Origin: Paradevosia shaoguanensis
GTDB taxonomy: Bacteria; Pseudomonadota; Alphaproteobacteria; Rhizobiales; Devosiaceae
Direction: 5' to 3'
Assembly (NCBI RefSeq): GCF_016801025.1
Contig: NZ_CP068983.1
Location: 2,163,888 to 2,227,887, forward strand
DNA length: 64,000 bases
This document shows positions 8,486-17,826 of this stretch, one piece after another (positions within the stretch are counted from its first letter, which is position 1; each line of letters starts with the position of its first letter). The translations under genes were made by a program, and so were the position numbers. The notes beneath the pieces were generated by a model. That model was not told the DNA's origin. It did not search any database and saw nothing but the letters and a program-made list of their open reading frames with translations.

Positions 8486-9400
8486 ATGTCGAGACTGCCG
8501 ATGCCCCTTAGCCTGCCCCCGCTCGTTGCCCTGCGTGCCTTCGAGGCCGTGGGGCGGCTTGGCAGCATCGGGGCGGCTGCCGACGAGCTCTGCGTCAGCC
8601 ACTCGGTCGTCTCGCGGCACGTTGCCAATCTCGAGGCGCGGCTGGGTGTCGATCTCGTCGAGCCGCGCGGCCGCAGCGTCGCGCTGACCCCCACCGGCAG
8701 CGCCTATCTTGCGCGCATCTCCCGCGCCTTCGAGGCCATCTCGCGGGCGACGCAGGACCTTAGGCCGACCCGCATCCACCGCCTCGACATCCGCTGCATT
8801 CCCGGCCTCGCCAATCGCAGCCTCTTGAAGCATCTCGGTGCCCTCGAGGAGCGCGTTCCCGATACCGAGATCATGCTGCAGCCGACCCTGGCCCATCCCG
8901 ATCTCCTCGCCGGCGAAGCCGATGCCGAGATCGTCTACAGCGAGGACCTCAGGCTCGCCGAAGGCCTTGCCGCCCAGCTCGTCATGCGTCCCCGTGTCTT
9001 CCCGGTGGCGAGCCCGGCTTTTCTCGATCGGTTCGGCGGCGGGGCGGAACTTTCCGATCTCCGGCGCCTGCCGCTGATCCACGAGGAATCGACCGAGCAA
9101 TGGGAGCGCTGGCTCGAGGCGGCCGGACTGCCGCCCGCGGCGCCGCTCAAGGGCATGCGCCTCTGGCACGCCCACCTCGCCATCGAGGCGGCACGGCTCG
9201 GCCAGGGCGTTGCGCTCGCCAACGAAGCGCTGGCGGCCGATGACCTCCAGTCCGGGGCGCTGGTCGAGATCGGCAATACCGAGATCCGGTTGGGCGGCTA
9301 TTACCTCGTCGCCGCCGCGCGGCGCTGGGATGACGCCGACATTCGCGCCGTTCGCGATTGGCTGCAGGCCCTTTATTCGCCAATCACGATTGGTGCGTAA
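8486..9400 (+). CDS. LysR-family regulator (GcvA-like), likely regulator of gabTD
   Basis: 304 residues. The N-terminal helix-turn-helix LRAFEAVGRLGSIGAAADEL followed by VSHSVVSRHVANLEARLGVD resembles the GcvA/AmpR branch. It is divergent from the PuuD-like gene with 150 bases between them and lies 88 bases upstream of gabT in the same direction, so it could control both arms of the amine/GABA block. An internal start at 8501 (MPLSLPP) is equally possible. Confidence 0.88.
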   Translation: MSRLPMPLSLPPLVALRAFEAVGRLGSIGAAADELCVSHSVVSRHVANLEARLGVDLVEPRGRSVALTPTGSAYLARISRAFEAISRATQDLRPTRIHRLDIRCIPGLANRSLLKHLGALEERVPDTEIMLQPTLAHPDLLAGEADAEIVYSEDLRLAEGLAAQLVMRPRVFPVASPAFLDRFGGGAELSDLRRLPLIHEESTEQWERWLEAAGLPPAAPLKGMRLWHAHLAIEAARLGQGVALANEALAADDLQSGALVEIGNTEIRLGGYYLVAAARRWDDADIRAVRDWLQALYSPITIGA

Positions 9401-9488
9401 AAGGCACGAATTAGGCGCCAACTAAGCGATAGTGCCCGGCGCCGCTTCGCCCGATGATCCGGTCAAAACTCCCAGCCGGATTTCTTCC

Positions 9489-10772
9489 ATGTCCACCAAT
9501 GCCGAGCTCCTGACCCGCCGCAATGCCGCCGTGCCGCGCGGAGTCGCCCATACTACCGCCATCGCCGCCGAGCGTGCGCTCAATTCCGAGATCTGGGATA
9601 GCGAGGGCAAGCGCTACGTGGATTTCGCCGGCGGCATTGCCGTGCTCAATACCGGCCACCGCCACCCCAAGGTGATCGCGGCCGTGCAGAAGCAGCTCGA
9701 GCAGTTCACCCATACCTGCTTCCAGGTCGTGCTCTACGAGCCCTATGTGGAACTGGCCGAAAAGCTCAACGCCATCGTCCCCATCGAGGGGCCCAAGAAG
9801 ACCATCCTGCTTTCGACAGGCGCCGAGGCGACCGAGAACGCGGTGAAGATCGCGCGCGCCGCCACCAGCCGGGCCGGCGTCATTGCCTTTACCGGAGGTT
9901 TCCACGGCCGCACCATCGTAGCGAGCGCCATGACGGGCAAGGTCGTGCCCTATAAGCTCGGCCTCGGACCGACGGTGCCGGACGTCTGGCACGTGCCGTT
10001 CCCGTCGCCCGCCAGCGGTGTGACCGTCGAGGAGGCGCTGCGCTATCTCGATTTCCTCTTCAAGGCCGACGTCGCTCCCTCGCGCGTTGCCGCCATCATC
10101 ATCGAGCCCGTGCAGGGCGAGGGCGGCTTCCACGAGGCGCCGGTCGAACTCATGGTGGCGCTGCGCCGCATCTGCGACACCCACGGCATCGTGCTCATCG
10201 CCGATGAAGTGCAGACCGGGTACGGGCGCACCGGCAAGATGTTCGCCATGGAACACTATCCGGTCATGCCGGACCTGATGACCATCGCTAAGAGCCTCGC
10301 CGGCGGCTTCCCGCTCTCGGCCGTCACCGGTCGCGCTGCCATCATGGATGCGGCCGATCCCGGCGGGCTGGGCGGCACCTATGCCGGCAATCCCGTAGCC
10401 TGTGCGGCCGCGCTCGCGGTGCTCGAGGTCTTCGAGGAAGAAAAGCTCCTCGACCGCGCCAACGCCATCGGCGCGCGCCTCAAGCATCGGCTCGCGGCCC
10501 TCGAGACCCGCAACGATCTGGTCCCCGTCAAGTTCGCGCGCGGTCCGGGCGCGATGGTCGCCTTCGACATCGTCAAGGATCGCGGCGGCAGCGAGCCCGA
10601 TGCGGAGGCCACCAAACGCGTCGTACAGCGGGCCTGGCAGGGCGGCCTCGTGCTACTCTCCTGTGGCGTCAACGCCAACACCATCCGCATCCTCGTGCCG
10701 CTCACTGCCTCCGATGCCATCGTCGATGAGGGCCTAGACCTCCTCGAAGCTGCCTTGCGCCAGGAGGCTTGA
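9489..10772 (+). CDS. gabT: 4-aminobutyrate aminotransferase
   Basis: 427 residues, close to the 426 of E. coli GabT. It transfers the amino group of GABA to 2-oxoglutarate, giving succinic semialdehyde and glutamate, with PLP. Visible signatures are GIAVLNTGHRHPKV, FTGGFHGRT, the cofactor-contacting DEVQTGYGRTGKMFAMEH and the Schiff-base lysine in MTIAKSLAGG. The start MSTNAELLTRRN at 9489 matches known GabT N-termini; the frame is open further up to 9432. gabD follows after three bases, so the two steps are co-expressed. Confidence 0.93.
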   Translation: MSTNAELLTRRNAAVPRGVAHTTAIAAERALNSEIWDSEGKRYVDFAGGIAVLNTGHRHPKVIAAVQKQLEQFTHTCFQVVLYEPYVELAEKLNAIVPIEGPKKTILLSTGAEATENAVKIARAATSRAGVIAFTGGFHGRTIVASAMTGKVVPYKLGLGPTVPDVWHVPFPSPASGVTVEEALRYLDFLFKADVAPSRVAAIIIEPVQGEGGFHEAPVELMVALRRICDTHGIVLIADEVQTGYGRTGKMFAMEHYPVMPDLMTIAKSLAGGFPLSAVTGRAAIMDAADPGGLGGTYAGNPVACAAALAVLEVFEEEKLLDRANAIGARLKHRLAALETRNDLVPVKFARGPGAMVAFDIVKDRGGSEPDAEATKRVVQRAWQGGLVLLSCGVNANTIRILVPLTASDAIVDEGLDLLEAALRQEA

Positions 10773-10775
10773 GAC

Positions 10776-12230
10776 ATGGCGCTTGCGCTCCGCGATCCCT
10801 CCCTGCTGCGTACGCAGTGCTACGTCGATGGCGCTTTTGTCGGCGAGCCCGTGGACGTCGTCCGCAATCCCGCGACCGGCGTGGAACTGGCTCTTGTCCC
10901 GGCGCTCGATGGCACCGCGGCCAAAGCCGCGGTCGACGCTGCGGCGCGCGCCTTCAAGCCCTGGTCACGCCGCCTCGCCAAGGAGCGCTCGGCGATCGTG
11001 CGCAAATGGTTCGACCTTCTCATCGCCAATCGCGAAGACCTGGCGCTGATCCTCACCTCCGAGCAAGGCAAGCCCCTGGCCGAAGCTTTGGGCGAGATCG
11101 ACTACGCGGCGTCCTACGTCGAATTCTACGCCGAGGAGGCCAAGCGTATCGCAGGGGAGACGCTGCCCAGCCATCGCACCGATGGCCGCATCATGGTGCT
11201 GCGCCAGCCGACAGGCGTCGTCGCGGCCATCACGCCGTGGAATTTCCCGGCCGCGATGATCACCCGCAAGGTCGCTCCGGCCATCGCGGTCGGCTGCACG
11301 GTCGTCGTCAAGCCTGCACCCGAAACGCCCCTCACCGCCCTCGCCATCGCCGAACTGGCGCAGCGCGCCGGCATGCCGGCGGGCGTCCTCAACGTCATCA
11401 CCGGCCCGGCCGCGCCTATCGGTGAGGTCTTCACCAGCCATCCGGCGATCCGTGTCGTCGGCTTTACCGGCTCCACCGCGGTCGGCAAGCTCCTCATGCG
11501 GCAGGCGGCTGGCACGGTGAAAAAGGTCGCGCTCGAACTGGGCGGCAACGCACCCTTCATCGTCTTCGACGATGCCGATCTTGATGCAGCCGTAGAGGGC
11601 GCCATCGCGGCCAAGTTCCGCAACATGGGCCAGACCTGCGTCTGCGCCAACCGTATTTACGTCCAGCGCGGCGTCTCTGAGGCCTTCGTCGAAGGGCTGG
11701 CGGAAGCCATGGGTAAGCTCAAGGTCGGCAACGGCCTCGAAGCCGACACGACCCAGGGCCCGCTCATCACCGGCTGCGCCGTCGAGAAGGTCGAGGCCCA
11801 CATCGCCGATGCCCTGGCCAAGGGTGCGCAACTGCGGCTCGGCGGCAACCGCCATGCCTTGGGCGGCACCTTCTTCGAGCCGACGCTGCTGACAGGCGTT
11901 ACGCAGGCGATGACCGTGGCGCGCGAAGAGACCTTCGGACCAGTCGCGCCCGTCTTCGTCTTCGACACCGAGGAAGAGGTCGTGGCCATGGCCAACGATA
12001 CCGAGTTCGGCCTTGCGGGCTACTTCTTCTCGCGAGATATCGGCCGCATCTTCCGCGTCGCCGAGGACCTCGAATACGGCATGGTCGGCATCAATTCCGG
12101 GCTGATCTCGACCGAGCTGGCGCCGTTCGGCGGCGTCAAGGAGAGCGGCAATTCGCGCGAGGGCTCGCACCACGGCGTCGAGGAATTCCTCGAGAAGAAG
12201 TACCTCTTTGTCGGCGGCCTGAACCGGTAG
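10776..12230 (+). CDS. gabD: Succinate-semialdehyde dehydrogenase
   Basis: 484 residues, matching the GabD length. Motifs are ITPWNFPAAMITRKVAPA, LELGGNAPFIVFDDADLD with the general-base glutamate, and GQTCVCANRIYVQ with the catalytic cysteine. It oxidises succinic semialdehyde to succinate with NAD(P)+. The cysteine pair CVC is typical of GabD. AGGAGG lies eight bases before the start, inside the end of gabT, so it is the second gene of a gabTD operon. A strong bidirectional terminator follows. Confidence 0.94.
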   Translation: MALALRDPSLLRTQCYVDGAFVGEPVDVVRNPATGVELALVPALDGTAAKAAVDAAARAFKPWSRRLAKERSAIVRKWFDLLIANREDLALILTSEQGKPLAEALGEIDYAASYVEFYAEEAKRIAGETLPSHRTDGRIMVLRQPTGVVAAITPWNFPAAMITRKVAPAIAVGCTVVVKPAPETPLTALAIAELAQRAGMPAGVLNVITGPAAPIGEVFTSHPAIRVVGFTGSTAVGKLLMRQAAGTVKKVALELGGNAPFIVFDDADLDAAVEGAIAAKFRNMGQTCVCANRIYVQRGVSEAFVEGLAEAMGKLKVGNGLEADTTQGPLITGCAVEKVEAHIADALAKGAQLRLGGNRHALGGTFFEPTLLTGVTQAMTVAREETFGPVAPVFVFDTEEEVVAMANDTEFGLAGYFFSRDIGRIFRVAEDLEYGMVGINSGLISTELAPFGGVKESGNSREGSHHGVEEFLEKKYLFVGGLNR

Positions 12231-12232
12231 AT

Positions 12233-12269
12233 CGAAAAGCATCGGGGGCCGTGTGGTCCCCGATTTTCG
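12233..12269. terminator. Bidirectional rho-independent terminator
   Basis: Between convergent gabD and the chemoreceptor gene there is a stem of ATCGGGG (12241-12247) with CCCCGAT (12258-12264). It is flanked by CGAAAA on the left and TTTTCG on the right, giving T-tracts on both strands. It can end transcription from both sides. Confidence 0.75.
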
Positions 12270-12288
12270 TTATGCCGAGAAGTTTCTT

Positions 12289-14340
12289 CTAGAACTCGTC
12301 CCAGTCGGCGCTGACCGCGGCGTTGCCGTGGGAGAGATAGGTCTTGGCGGCGGTGGCGACGCGTTGCTGCAGGCCCTTGATGCCGGGGGCCGGCTGGCGG
12401 GCCGGGGCTGCGGCGCTCGGAGCAGGTTCGCGGCGCGCGTAGCTGTCGGCGATGGTGAAGATATCGACGATCCTGTCGAGCTCACGAGCCTGGGCCTCGG
12501 TCTGCTCGATGGCGGCGTTGGTTTCTTCGACAAGCGCCGCGTTGTGCTGGGTCATCTCGTCCATCTGGCGGACGGCGACATTGACCTCTTCGATGGCGGA
12601 GGCCTGTTCGCGGCTTTCCCTGGCGATGCTTTCCATCAATGCGTTGGAGGAGCGGGCCGAAGTCAGCATGGCTTCGAGCTTGGAGGCAGCGTCTGCGACG
12701 AGGCGCGAGCCGCCCTTCACCTCATTGGCCGACTGCTCGATGAGCTGCTTGACCTCGGAGGAGGCTTCGGCGGCGGATTGGGCGAGACGGCGCACTTCGA
12801 CGGCGACCACGGCGAAGCCCTTGCCGGCTTCACCGGCGCGAGCGGCTTCCACCGACGCATTGAGCGCGAGGAGGTTCGTCTGGAAGGCGATGTCGTCGAT
12901 CATGCCGATGATGTTGGAGATTTTGGCCGAGGAGGTCTCGATCTTCTCCATCGCGAGGTTGGCCTCGCCCATCACGGCGCCGCCTTCTTCGGCGGTGCGC
13001 GTGACGTCAGCGGCCACGGTTGAAGCTTCACGGGCCCGCTCGGCATTCTGGAGGACGGTGGTGGCGAGCTGTTCCATGGCGGCCGAAGTCTCTTCGATCG
13101 TCGCCGCCTGCTTGGTGGTGCGTTCGGAGAGATCGTTGGCGCCGGAAAGGATTTCGCCGGTTGCGGTCTTCATGGCGCCCGACGTCTCGCGGAGCTGGCC
13201 GACGATTTCGGTGAGCTTTTCGGCCACCGCGTTAGTGTCGTCCTTGAGGCGGCCGAAGGCGCCCGAATAGGAGCCGGAGACCTTTTCGGTCAGGTCGGCC
13301 TTGGCCAGCGAGGCCAGGACGCGCGAGGTTTCCGAGAGGCCGCCATCGACGGTTTCGACGAGGTTGTTGACGGAGCCGGCGAGCTGGTTGAGCTCGGCGT
13401 CGGGGAATTCGACATCGACGCGACGCGAGAAATCGCCGGCGACGGCGGCATCGACCACATTGCCGAAGGCCTGCTGAAGCTGCTGCATCATCTGGGCGCG
13501 GGCGCGCTGGTCGGCGACGATGCGGGCGGCTTCGGCTTCGGTCATCTGCGAGACCTTGAGGCCGTTTTCGCGGAAGACTTCGACGGCACGGGCCATGGTA
13601 CCCACTTCGTCGGCACGGTCGGTGCCCGATACGGGGACGTCGAAGCGGCCGCTCGAGATTTCGACCATCTCGCCATTGAGGGCGTTGATCGGCTTGGTGA
13701 GGCTGCGCGCGAGCAGGAAGCCGGCGATCAGAAGACCGATGATGATGGCAAGGGCGACGCCCCCGCTGGCCATGACGTTTTCGCTGTAGATCGCGTCGAT
13801 ATCGGTCTGGAGCACGCCGGTGCCGATGGCCCAGGACCAGGGCGCGAAGCTCTGCACATAGGTGAGCTTTTCGATTTCGCTCTGCTCGTCGGCGCCGCTG
13901 AAGAGGAAGGTGGTGAAGATCGAACCCTGGGTACGGGCACCGTCGGTATATTCCTCGATGAAGCGTTTGCCCGAGGAATCGGTGCGGTCGCGCATATTGG
14001 TGTCGACCACGGCCGGGTTGGCGTTGACGATCATGACGTAGTCGTAGGTGACCGCGAAAATATAGTCGTCGTTCGAGTACCGCATGGCGGTCAGGGCGGC
14101 CTTGGCCTGCTTCTGGGCGTCTTCGAGGGTGAGCTCACCCGAGGTGACCCGCGCCTGGAAGCTGTCGAGCATCGCGACGGCGGATTCGACTACGCTCTTG
14201 ATCTCGGCCTTCTTCAGCTCGACCAGGTTGTGGCGGGTGTTGGAGAGTTGGAAGCTTGCCAGGGCTACGAAGCCGAGGACGAACATGATCAGCAGAAATC
14301 CCATCCGGCGGGAGATGCTGCCCGTAACTAACTTAAGCAT
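12289..14340 (-). CDS. Methyl-accepting chemotaxis protein with Cache sensor
   Basis: 683 residues. TM1 is at about residues 10-30, followed by a periplasmic single-Cache-type domain to about 185 ([20 protein letters not shown] and [13 protein letters not shown]), TM2 at about 190-212, HAMP domains, and the cytoplasmic signalling domain with the hairpin tip [20 protein letters not shown]. The protein ends in DWDEF, which resembles the NWETF-type pentapeptide that tethers CheR/CheB. It would steer swimming toward or away from a small ligand; sCache_2 domains often bind carboxylates. No che genes are in the window. Confidence 0.92.
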   Translation of the reverse strand: MLKLVTGSISRRMGFLLIMFVLGFVALASFQLSNTRHNLVELKKAEIKSVVESAVAMLDSFQARVTSGELTLEDAQKQAKAALTAMRYSNDDYIFAVTYDYVMIVNANPAVVDTNMRDRTDSSGKRFIEEYTDGARTQGSIFTTFLFSGADEQSEIEKLTYVQSFAPWSWAIGTGVLQTDIDAIYSENVMASGGVALAIIIGLLIAGFLLARSLTKPINALNGEMVEISSGRFDVPVSGTDRADEVGTMARAVEVFRENGLKVSQMTEAEAARIVADQRARAQMMQQLQQAFGNVVDAAVAGDFSRRVDVEFPDAELNQLAGSVNNLVETVDGGLSETSRVLASLAKADLTEKVSGSYSGAFGRLKDDTNAVAEKLTEIVGQLRETSGAMKTATGEILSGANDLSERTTKQAATIEETSAAMEQLATTVLQNAERAREASTVAADVTRTAEEGGAVMGEANLAMEKIETSSAKISNIIGMIDDIAFQTNLLALNASVEAARAGEAGKGFAVVAVEVRRLAQSAAEASSEVKQLIEQSANEVKGGSRLVADAASKLEAMLTSARSSNALMESIARESREQASAIEEVNVAVRQMDEMTQHNAALVEETNAAIEQTEAQARELDRIVDIFTIADSYARREPAPSAAAPARQPAPGIKGLQQRVATAAKTYLSHGNAAVSADWDEF

Positions 14341-14431
14341 GGTCTACTCTAGAGAGAATGAGTGAGCTCCCCGGTAGACGCGCGCCGCGGAGCAGGAAGT
14401 CCTTTCCCGCGGGGCAAGCTGCCGTCGCCGA

Positions 14432-14459
14432 GTTAAAATAGCGAAAACGGTATTGTCAT
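14432..14459 (-). promoter_or_regulatory. Candidate sigma-70 promoter for the chemoreceptor gene
   Basis: Reading the minus strand, ATGACA (5 of 6 matches to TTGACA) and TTTAAC (4 of 6 to TATAAT) are separated by 16 bases. They lie about 91 bases upstream of the start at 14340, in an otherwise empty 225-base gap. This is consensus matching only. Confidence 0.3.
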
Positions 14460-14565
14460 AATGGTGTCAGGAGGCGTCGACAGATCGCCGCAGGCGCCGA
14501 TGTTTCCGGCGTGGTTTCCAGCCCGTGAAGGCGGGAGAGGCGGGACTGGCCCGCCGCCCGGATGC

Positions 14566-14832
14566 TTATTCTTCGACGCGCTTCTGATGGATCAGGTCGC
14601 CGACCGTTTCGAACTGGTCGGGATAGGCATTGACGATGTCCTTGGGATTGCCGGAGGCAAAGCCCGGCTCGTCGCGGTCCCGCAGGTGCTGGAACATCGA
14701 GCCGGCATTGGTGAAGGTGGTGCCATCGTTGAGCTCATATTGCTTGCCACCAGTTCCGGCCTTGGATTCTGCCAGGGCGCCCGAGGTTGCGAGAGCGAGA
14801 ACGCCCAGCACCAGCGCGGTTTTTTTCATCAT
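14566..14832 (-). CDS. Small exported protein of unknown function
   Basis: 88 residues with a Sec signal peptide (MMKKTALVLGVLALATSGAL, cleaved near AES at residue 22). The mature part is about 65 hydrophilic residues with no cysteines and no recognisable domain. AGGAG lies six bases before the first ATG; the second ATG is adjacent. Separated by 150 bases from a second exported-protein gene on the same strand. Function not recognised. Confidence 0.7.
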   Translation of the reverse strand: MMKKTALVLGVLALATSGALAESKAGTGGKQYELNDGTTFTNAGSMFQHLRDRDEPGFASGNPKDIVNAYPDQFETVGDLIHQKRVEE

Positions 14833-14893
14833 GGCTAACTCCTAGTAGTGTGACGTCGAGAGCCAGAATCCTAGCATGGGGTAGCTGACATCG

Positions 14894-14914
14894 ACCTGAC
14901 CGGGCCTGTCAGGT
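14894..14914. other. Small inverted repeat between two exported-protein genes
   Basis: A 7-bp perfect stem (ACCTGAC with GTCAGGT) around a 7-base loop. There is no T-run on either strand. It could be a weak terminator for the upstream gene or an operator. Confidence 0.3.
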
Positions 14915-14982
14915 TCGCTCCTCCTTCCGCTGGGTACGACGGCGTTCATCGACCGCCCGCTATCGGCGTCGTGGTGAAGTGC

Positions 14983-15777
14983 TCACTCAGGAATGTCGTT
15001 GATGTACATGTCGTACATCGATTGGGAGAGCTCATAGCAATAGGTGATCTCGGCATCCTCGGCCGACCAATAGGCATTTGCCTCGTCGCACTCAGCGACG
15101 CGAATGGTGATGGGACGGGGGAGCAGGTAGGCCGTTTCAATGCGCCGGGCGATATCCTCGAAGATGCCGCGGCTTTCGAGCGCGTCGCGGAACATGGCGT
15201 AGTCTTCGGTATCGTCGTAGACGACGGTGACGGCCTCGCCCTTTTCGCCATCGGCCAGATAGGGTTCGAGCAGTGACGCCCAGCTGGTCGCGGCCTGTTC
15301 ATAGACGCCGGCGCAGGCTTCCTGGCGGTCGGAGTCCATTTCATAGGCTTCGGCGACTTCGCTGAACCAGTCGGAATCGGCCCCGACCATCATGCAGACC
15401 ATCGCATAGGCGCGTTCGATATCGAGGGCGTGGTCGTCGTAATAGGAGAGTTCCTCGACGCCGTTGCCGGTCGATTTGACCGCGCTGAAATACCATCCAT
15501 CCGCGGCCGAGATGAGGGCGTTGCCCCAATCCTCGTCGGCATCGGGGCCGAGAAGCTGTACTGCGGCCAGCGCGTCGGCGGCGTCTTCTTCCTTGCCGAG
15601 AACCGGCAATTCGAACTCGGAGACGAACATGTGCCCGACTTCATGGAAGGTGGTGTAAACCGCGTCATGCATGGCGAAATCCATCGCATCTTCGTCGACC
15701 TCCCCGGCGCGCGCGGGTGGCGAACCCAGGCCAAGGACGAGCGGAAACAGGCATACGAGCGCGGCGAAGCGTTTCAT
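14983..15777 (-). CDS. Putative exported zinc metallopeptidase (DUF4344)
   Basis: 264 residues with a Sec signal peptide ending near ARAGE (residue 25). The HExxH-type motif TFHEVGHMFVSEFELPVLGK lies near residues 43-62, placing two zinc histidines and the catalytic glutamate. Four cysteines in the C-terminal half could form periplasmic disulfides. Length and layout match the DUF4344 putative metallopeptidase family, whose substrates are unknown. Strongly acidic throughout. It is probably periplasmic and transcribed alone or with the small exported gene downstream. Confidence 0.75.
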   Translation of the reverse strand: MKRFAALVCLFPLVLGLGSPPARAGEVDEDAMDFAMHDAVYTTFHEVGHMFVSEFELPVLGKEEDAADALAAVQLLGPDADEDWGNALISAADGWYFSAVKSTGNGVEELSYYDDHALDIERAYAMVCMMVGADSDWFSEVAEAYEMDSDRQEACAGVYEQAATSWASLLEPYLADGEKGEAVTVVYDDTEDYAMFRDALESRGIFEDIARRIETAYLLPRPITIRVAECDEANAYWSAEDAEITYCYELSQSMYDMYINDIPE

Positions 15778-15916
15778 GGCGACCCAATTCTAGTTTTGGC
15801 ACGCCAAGACCGGCTGCCCCCAGGGCGCAGTCGACCACAAATGTCTTGAAAATTCGGTGTGAGGGCGCGGCGCAAACGGCGTGCGCGCCGTGGCGGCGGC
15901 TTACCATCCCGAGTTT

Positions 15917-16345
15917 CTAGTCGGACGGGGAAATGCCCGCTACAAGCGAAATCTCCACAGATGCTCCACCCGGCAATGAGCTGACGCCCACGGCGGCCCT
16001 GCTCGGGATTGACCCAAGGACCTCGGCAAGGACCGCCGAGGCGAAGTCTGCTACCCGCGAATGTGCGGTGAACTCGGGGGTAGTGTTGAGGTAGACCGTA
16101 AGCGAAACCGCTTCGGCCAACACTTCACCACCAGCAAGAATCGCCTGTGCGGCCAGCAGCGCATTTCGGGTCGCGAGCTCGACCGCCGGCCTGTAGCGTT
16201 CGACCGGTTCTCCCTCGACGATCTTGCCGACCGCAGTGAGCACCCCGTTTTCGCGAGGCGTCATTCCCGACACGAAGACCAGGCCGCCAAAACGTTTGGC
16301 TGGAACGTAATTGCCTTGGGGCACGGGGCTGGAAGCTGGAGTCAT
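15917..16345 (-). CDS. RidA family (YjgF/YER057c/UK114) deaminase
   Basis: 142 residues, the family length. FGGLVFVSGMTPRENG and the C-terminal PSRAAVGVSSLPGGASVEIS carry the conserved arginine and glutamate of the RidA pocket. RidA proteins hydrolyse reactive enamine/imine intermediates released by PLP enzymes, giving keto acid and ammonia. Located three bases downstream of a PLP aminotransferase gene, which fits that role. Confidence 0.88.
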   Translation of the reverse strand: MTPASSPVPQGNYVPAKRFGGLVFVSGMTPRENGVLTAVGKIVEGEPVERYRPAVELATRNALLAAQAILAGGEVLAEAVSLTVYLNTTPEFTAHSRVADFASAVLAEVLGSIPSRAAVGVSSLPGGASVEISLVAGISPSD

Positions 16346-16348
16346 CGC

Positions 16349-17560
16349 TTACACCTTGTAGGTATTGGCCATCTGCACGATGCGGTGGGCTGCGGCAACA
16401 GCGGCGGTTCGATCCTGCGAGAAATTCAGGCGGATGCTGTTGGGGTGCGGGCCGAATTCGGTGCCCGGTGTCACGATGACTTGCGCCTGCAAGCGCAGGA
16501 GCTTGACGAAGTCCGCTATGGAAACCGCAAGCTGGGGCAGGGTCGGAAAGACATAGCTGCCCGCCTGCGGAACTCTCGTTGCCATACCGTCGGCGCGGAA
16601 GATGGCCACGATGTCGTCCCGGATGGCCTGATGCTGGACGATACGCTCGTCCATCCAGCCAGTTGGTTCCCGAAACCAGGTCTTGAGCACTGCCTGGTTA
16701 TAGCCGGCCGCGCGCAGAGAAACGATTGCCTGCAGCTTTTCCATTCGGGCGACGATCGACGGCGAGCCGAAGCCGACGCCGAGGCGGTACCCGCTCAGGG
16801 ATTCGGTCTTGGACGGCCCCATGATCGTCAGCACCTGATCTTCGGGCAGGCCGGAGGCGCGCATATGGGTATACGCGGCATTCTCATAGCGCAGGCGCGA
16901 GTAGAGCTGGTCGGCGATGACGGTCGCGCCGTACTCCCTGGCCAGTTCGGCAATGGTCGCGATCTCGGCGGCGGAATAGACCGCGCCGGTCGGGTTGTTG
17001 GGGTTTGAGAACAGGAACGTCTTCGCGCCCGCCTCGAAAGCCGCGCGGAGTTGCGCGAGGTCGAGGCCCGCCTTTTCCTCCGAACCCAGATAGTCGAGCG
17101 CCACCGGCACGATCTTGCCACCAAAAAACTCTACCAACTTCCGGTTAGCGAAATAGTCGGGCTGGACGATCGCGACCTTGTCGCCGTCTCCCACCGTTGC
17201 GGCCACTGCCAGGAACAGCGCGCCTTGCGTACCGGGCGTGATGATGACTCCGAGGTCCGGCTGTATCGGCGCGCCGGTGAAACTGGCGAGATCGGCGGCC
17301 AGCTCGGCACGGATGGCTGCAGCCCCGCGATACTCCGTATAGGCTTGCCGCCCGCCGATCGCGACGGCCTCAGCAAACTCGTCGAAGGAGCCCGGGGGCG
17401 GGGGAAAAGCGTCGACATCCCCGTGTGAGAAATCCACGAGGGCCCCCGACATCATCGGACCACGCTGCAGGCGGGTGACGTCGTCGGCGCTCTGACGAAC
17501 CTCCTGGCCGGGCGCGTTATCGATACCCAGGGTCCGGAATTTTTCTTCTATCGATGCCAT
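16349..17560 (-). CDS. Class I/II PLP-dependent aminotransferase
   Basis: 403 residues of fold type I. SNPNNPTGAVYS is the conserved PLP/substrate loop, and MGPSKTESLSGYRLGVGF carries the Schiff-base lysine. Probably an amino-acid or aspartate/aromatic-type aminotransferase; the substrate is not readable. The start MASIEEKFRTLGI has AGGAG upstream. Co-transcribed with RidA. A 266-base upstream gap contains a palindrome and one copy of a 20-bp repeat found again upstream of the next divergent operon. Confidence 0.88.
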   Translation of the reverse strand: MASIEEKFRTLGIDNAPGQEVRQSADDVTRLQRGPMMSGALVDFSHGDVDAFPPPPGSFDEFAEAVAIGGRQAYTEYRGAAAIRAELAADLASFTGAPIQPDLGVIITPGTQGALFLAVAATVGDGDKVAIVQPDYFANRKLVEFFGGKIVPVALDYLGSEEKAGLDLAQLRAAFEAGAKTFLFSNPNNPTGAVYSAAEIATIAELAREYGATVIADQLYSRLRYENAAYTHMRASGLPEDQVLTIMGPSKTESLSGYRLGVGFGSPSIVARMEKLQAIVSLRAAGYNQAVLKTWFREPTGWMDERIVQHQAIRDDIVAIFRADGMATRVPQAGSYVFPTLPQLAVSIADFVKLLRLQAQVIVTPGTEFGPHPNSIRLNFSQDRTAAVAAAHRIVQMANTYKV

Positions 17561-17712
17561 CGTGGCTCCTGCGCGTGATTGATCAATGCGGATTGCCTGG
17601 GCGCTTCAGTTGGAGCGGAGCCGTCTCTCGGATAGACAGTCGGCCGGTAAGAGGAGGACCGCCAATTCGCACTCATGGTTCCGGGAGAGGAACGTCTTAC
17701 CGTCCCCAGCTG

Positions 17713-17726
17713 GTTTTCCGGAAAAC
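17713..17726. promoter_or_regulatory. Perfect 14-bp palindrome, candidate operator
   Basis: GTTTTCCGGAAAAC is self-complementary and lies about 153 bases upstream of the aminotransferase start, in the 266-base intergenic region 17561-17826. I saw no other gene in that gap; short frames there look non-coding. Confidence 0.35.
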
Positions 17727-17747
17727 TAACGACTCGTCGGCCTCCGG

Positions 17748-17767
17748 CAAGGCGCATAAAGATCGCC
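17748..17767 (-). repeat. Left copy of 20-bp inverted repeat flanking a LysR gene
   Basis: CAAGGCGCATAAAGATCGCC occurs here and, as its exact reverse complement, at 18746-18765. The core GGCG-N9-CGCC is itself a partial dyad, the shape of a LysR-type binding site. This copy lies upstream of the aminotransferase-ridA operon; the other lies in the divergent promoter region. It is probably a shared operator. Confidence 0.6.
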
Positions 17768-17826
17768 GTTCCATGATCTGAATGAATGGACGCTCGGCCG
17801 AGGCGGGAGCGATCCGGCGCGCCGCT

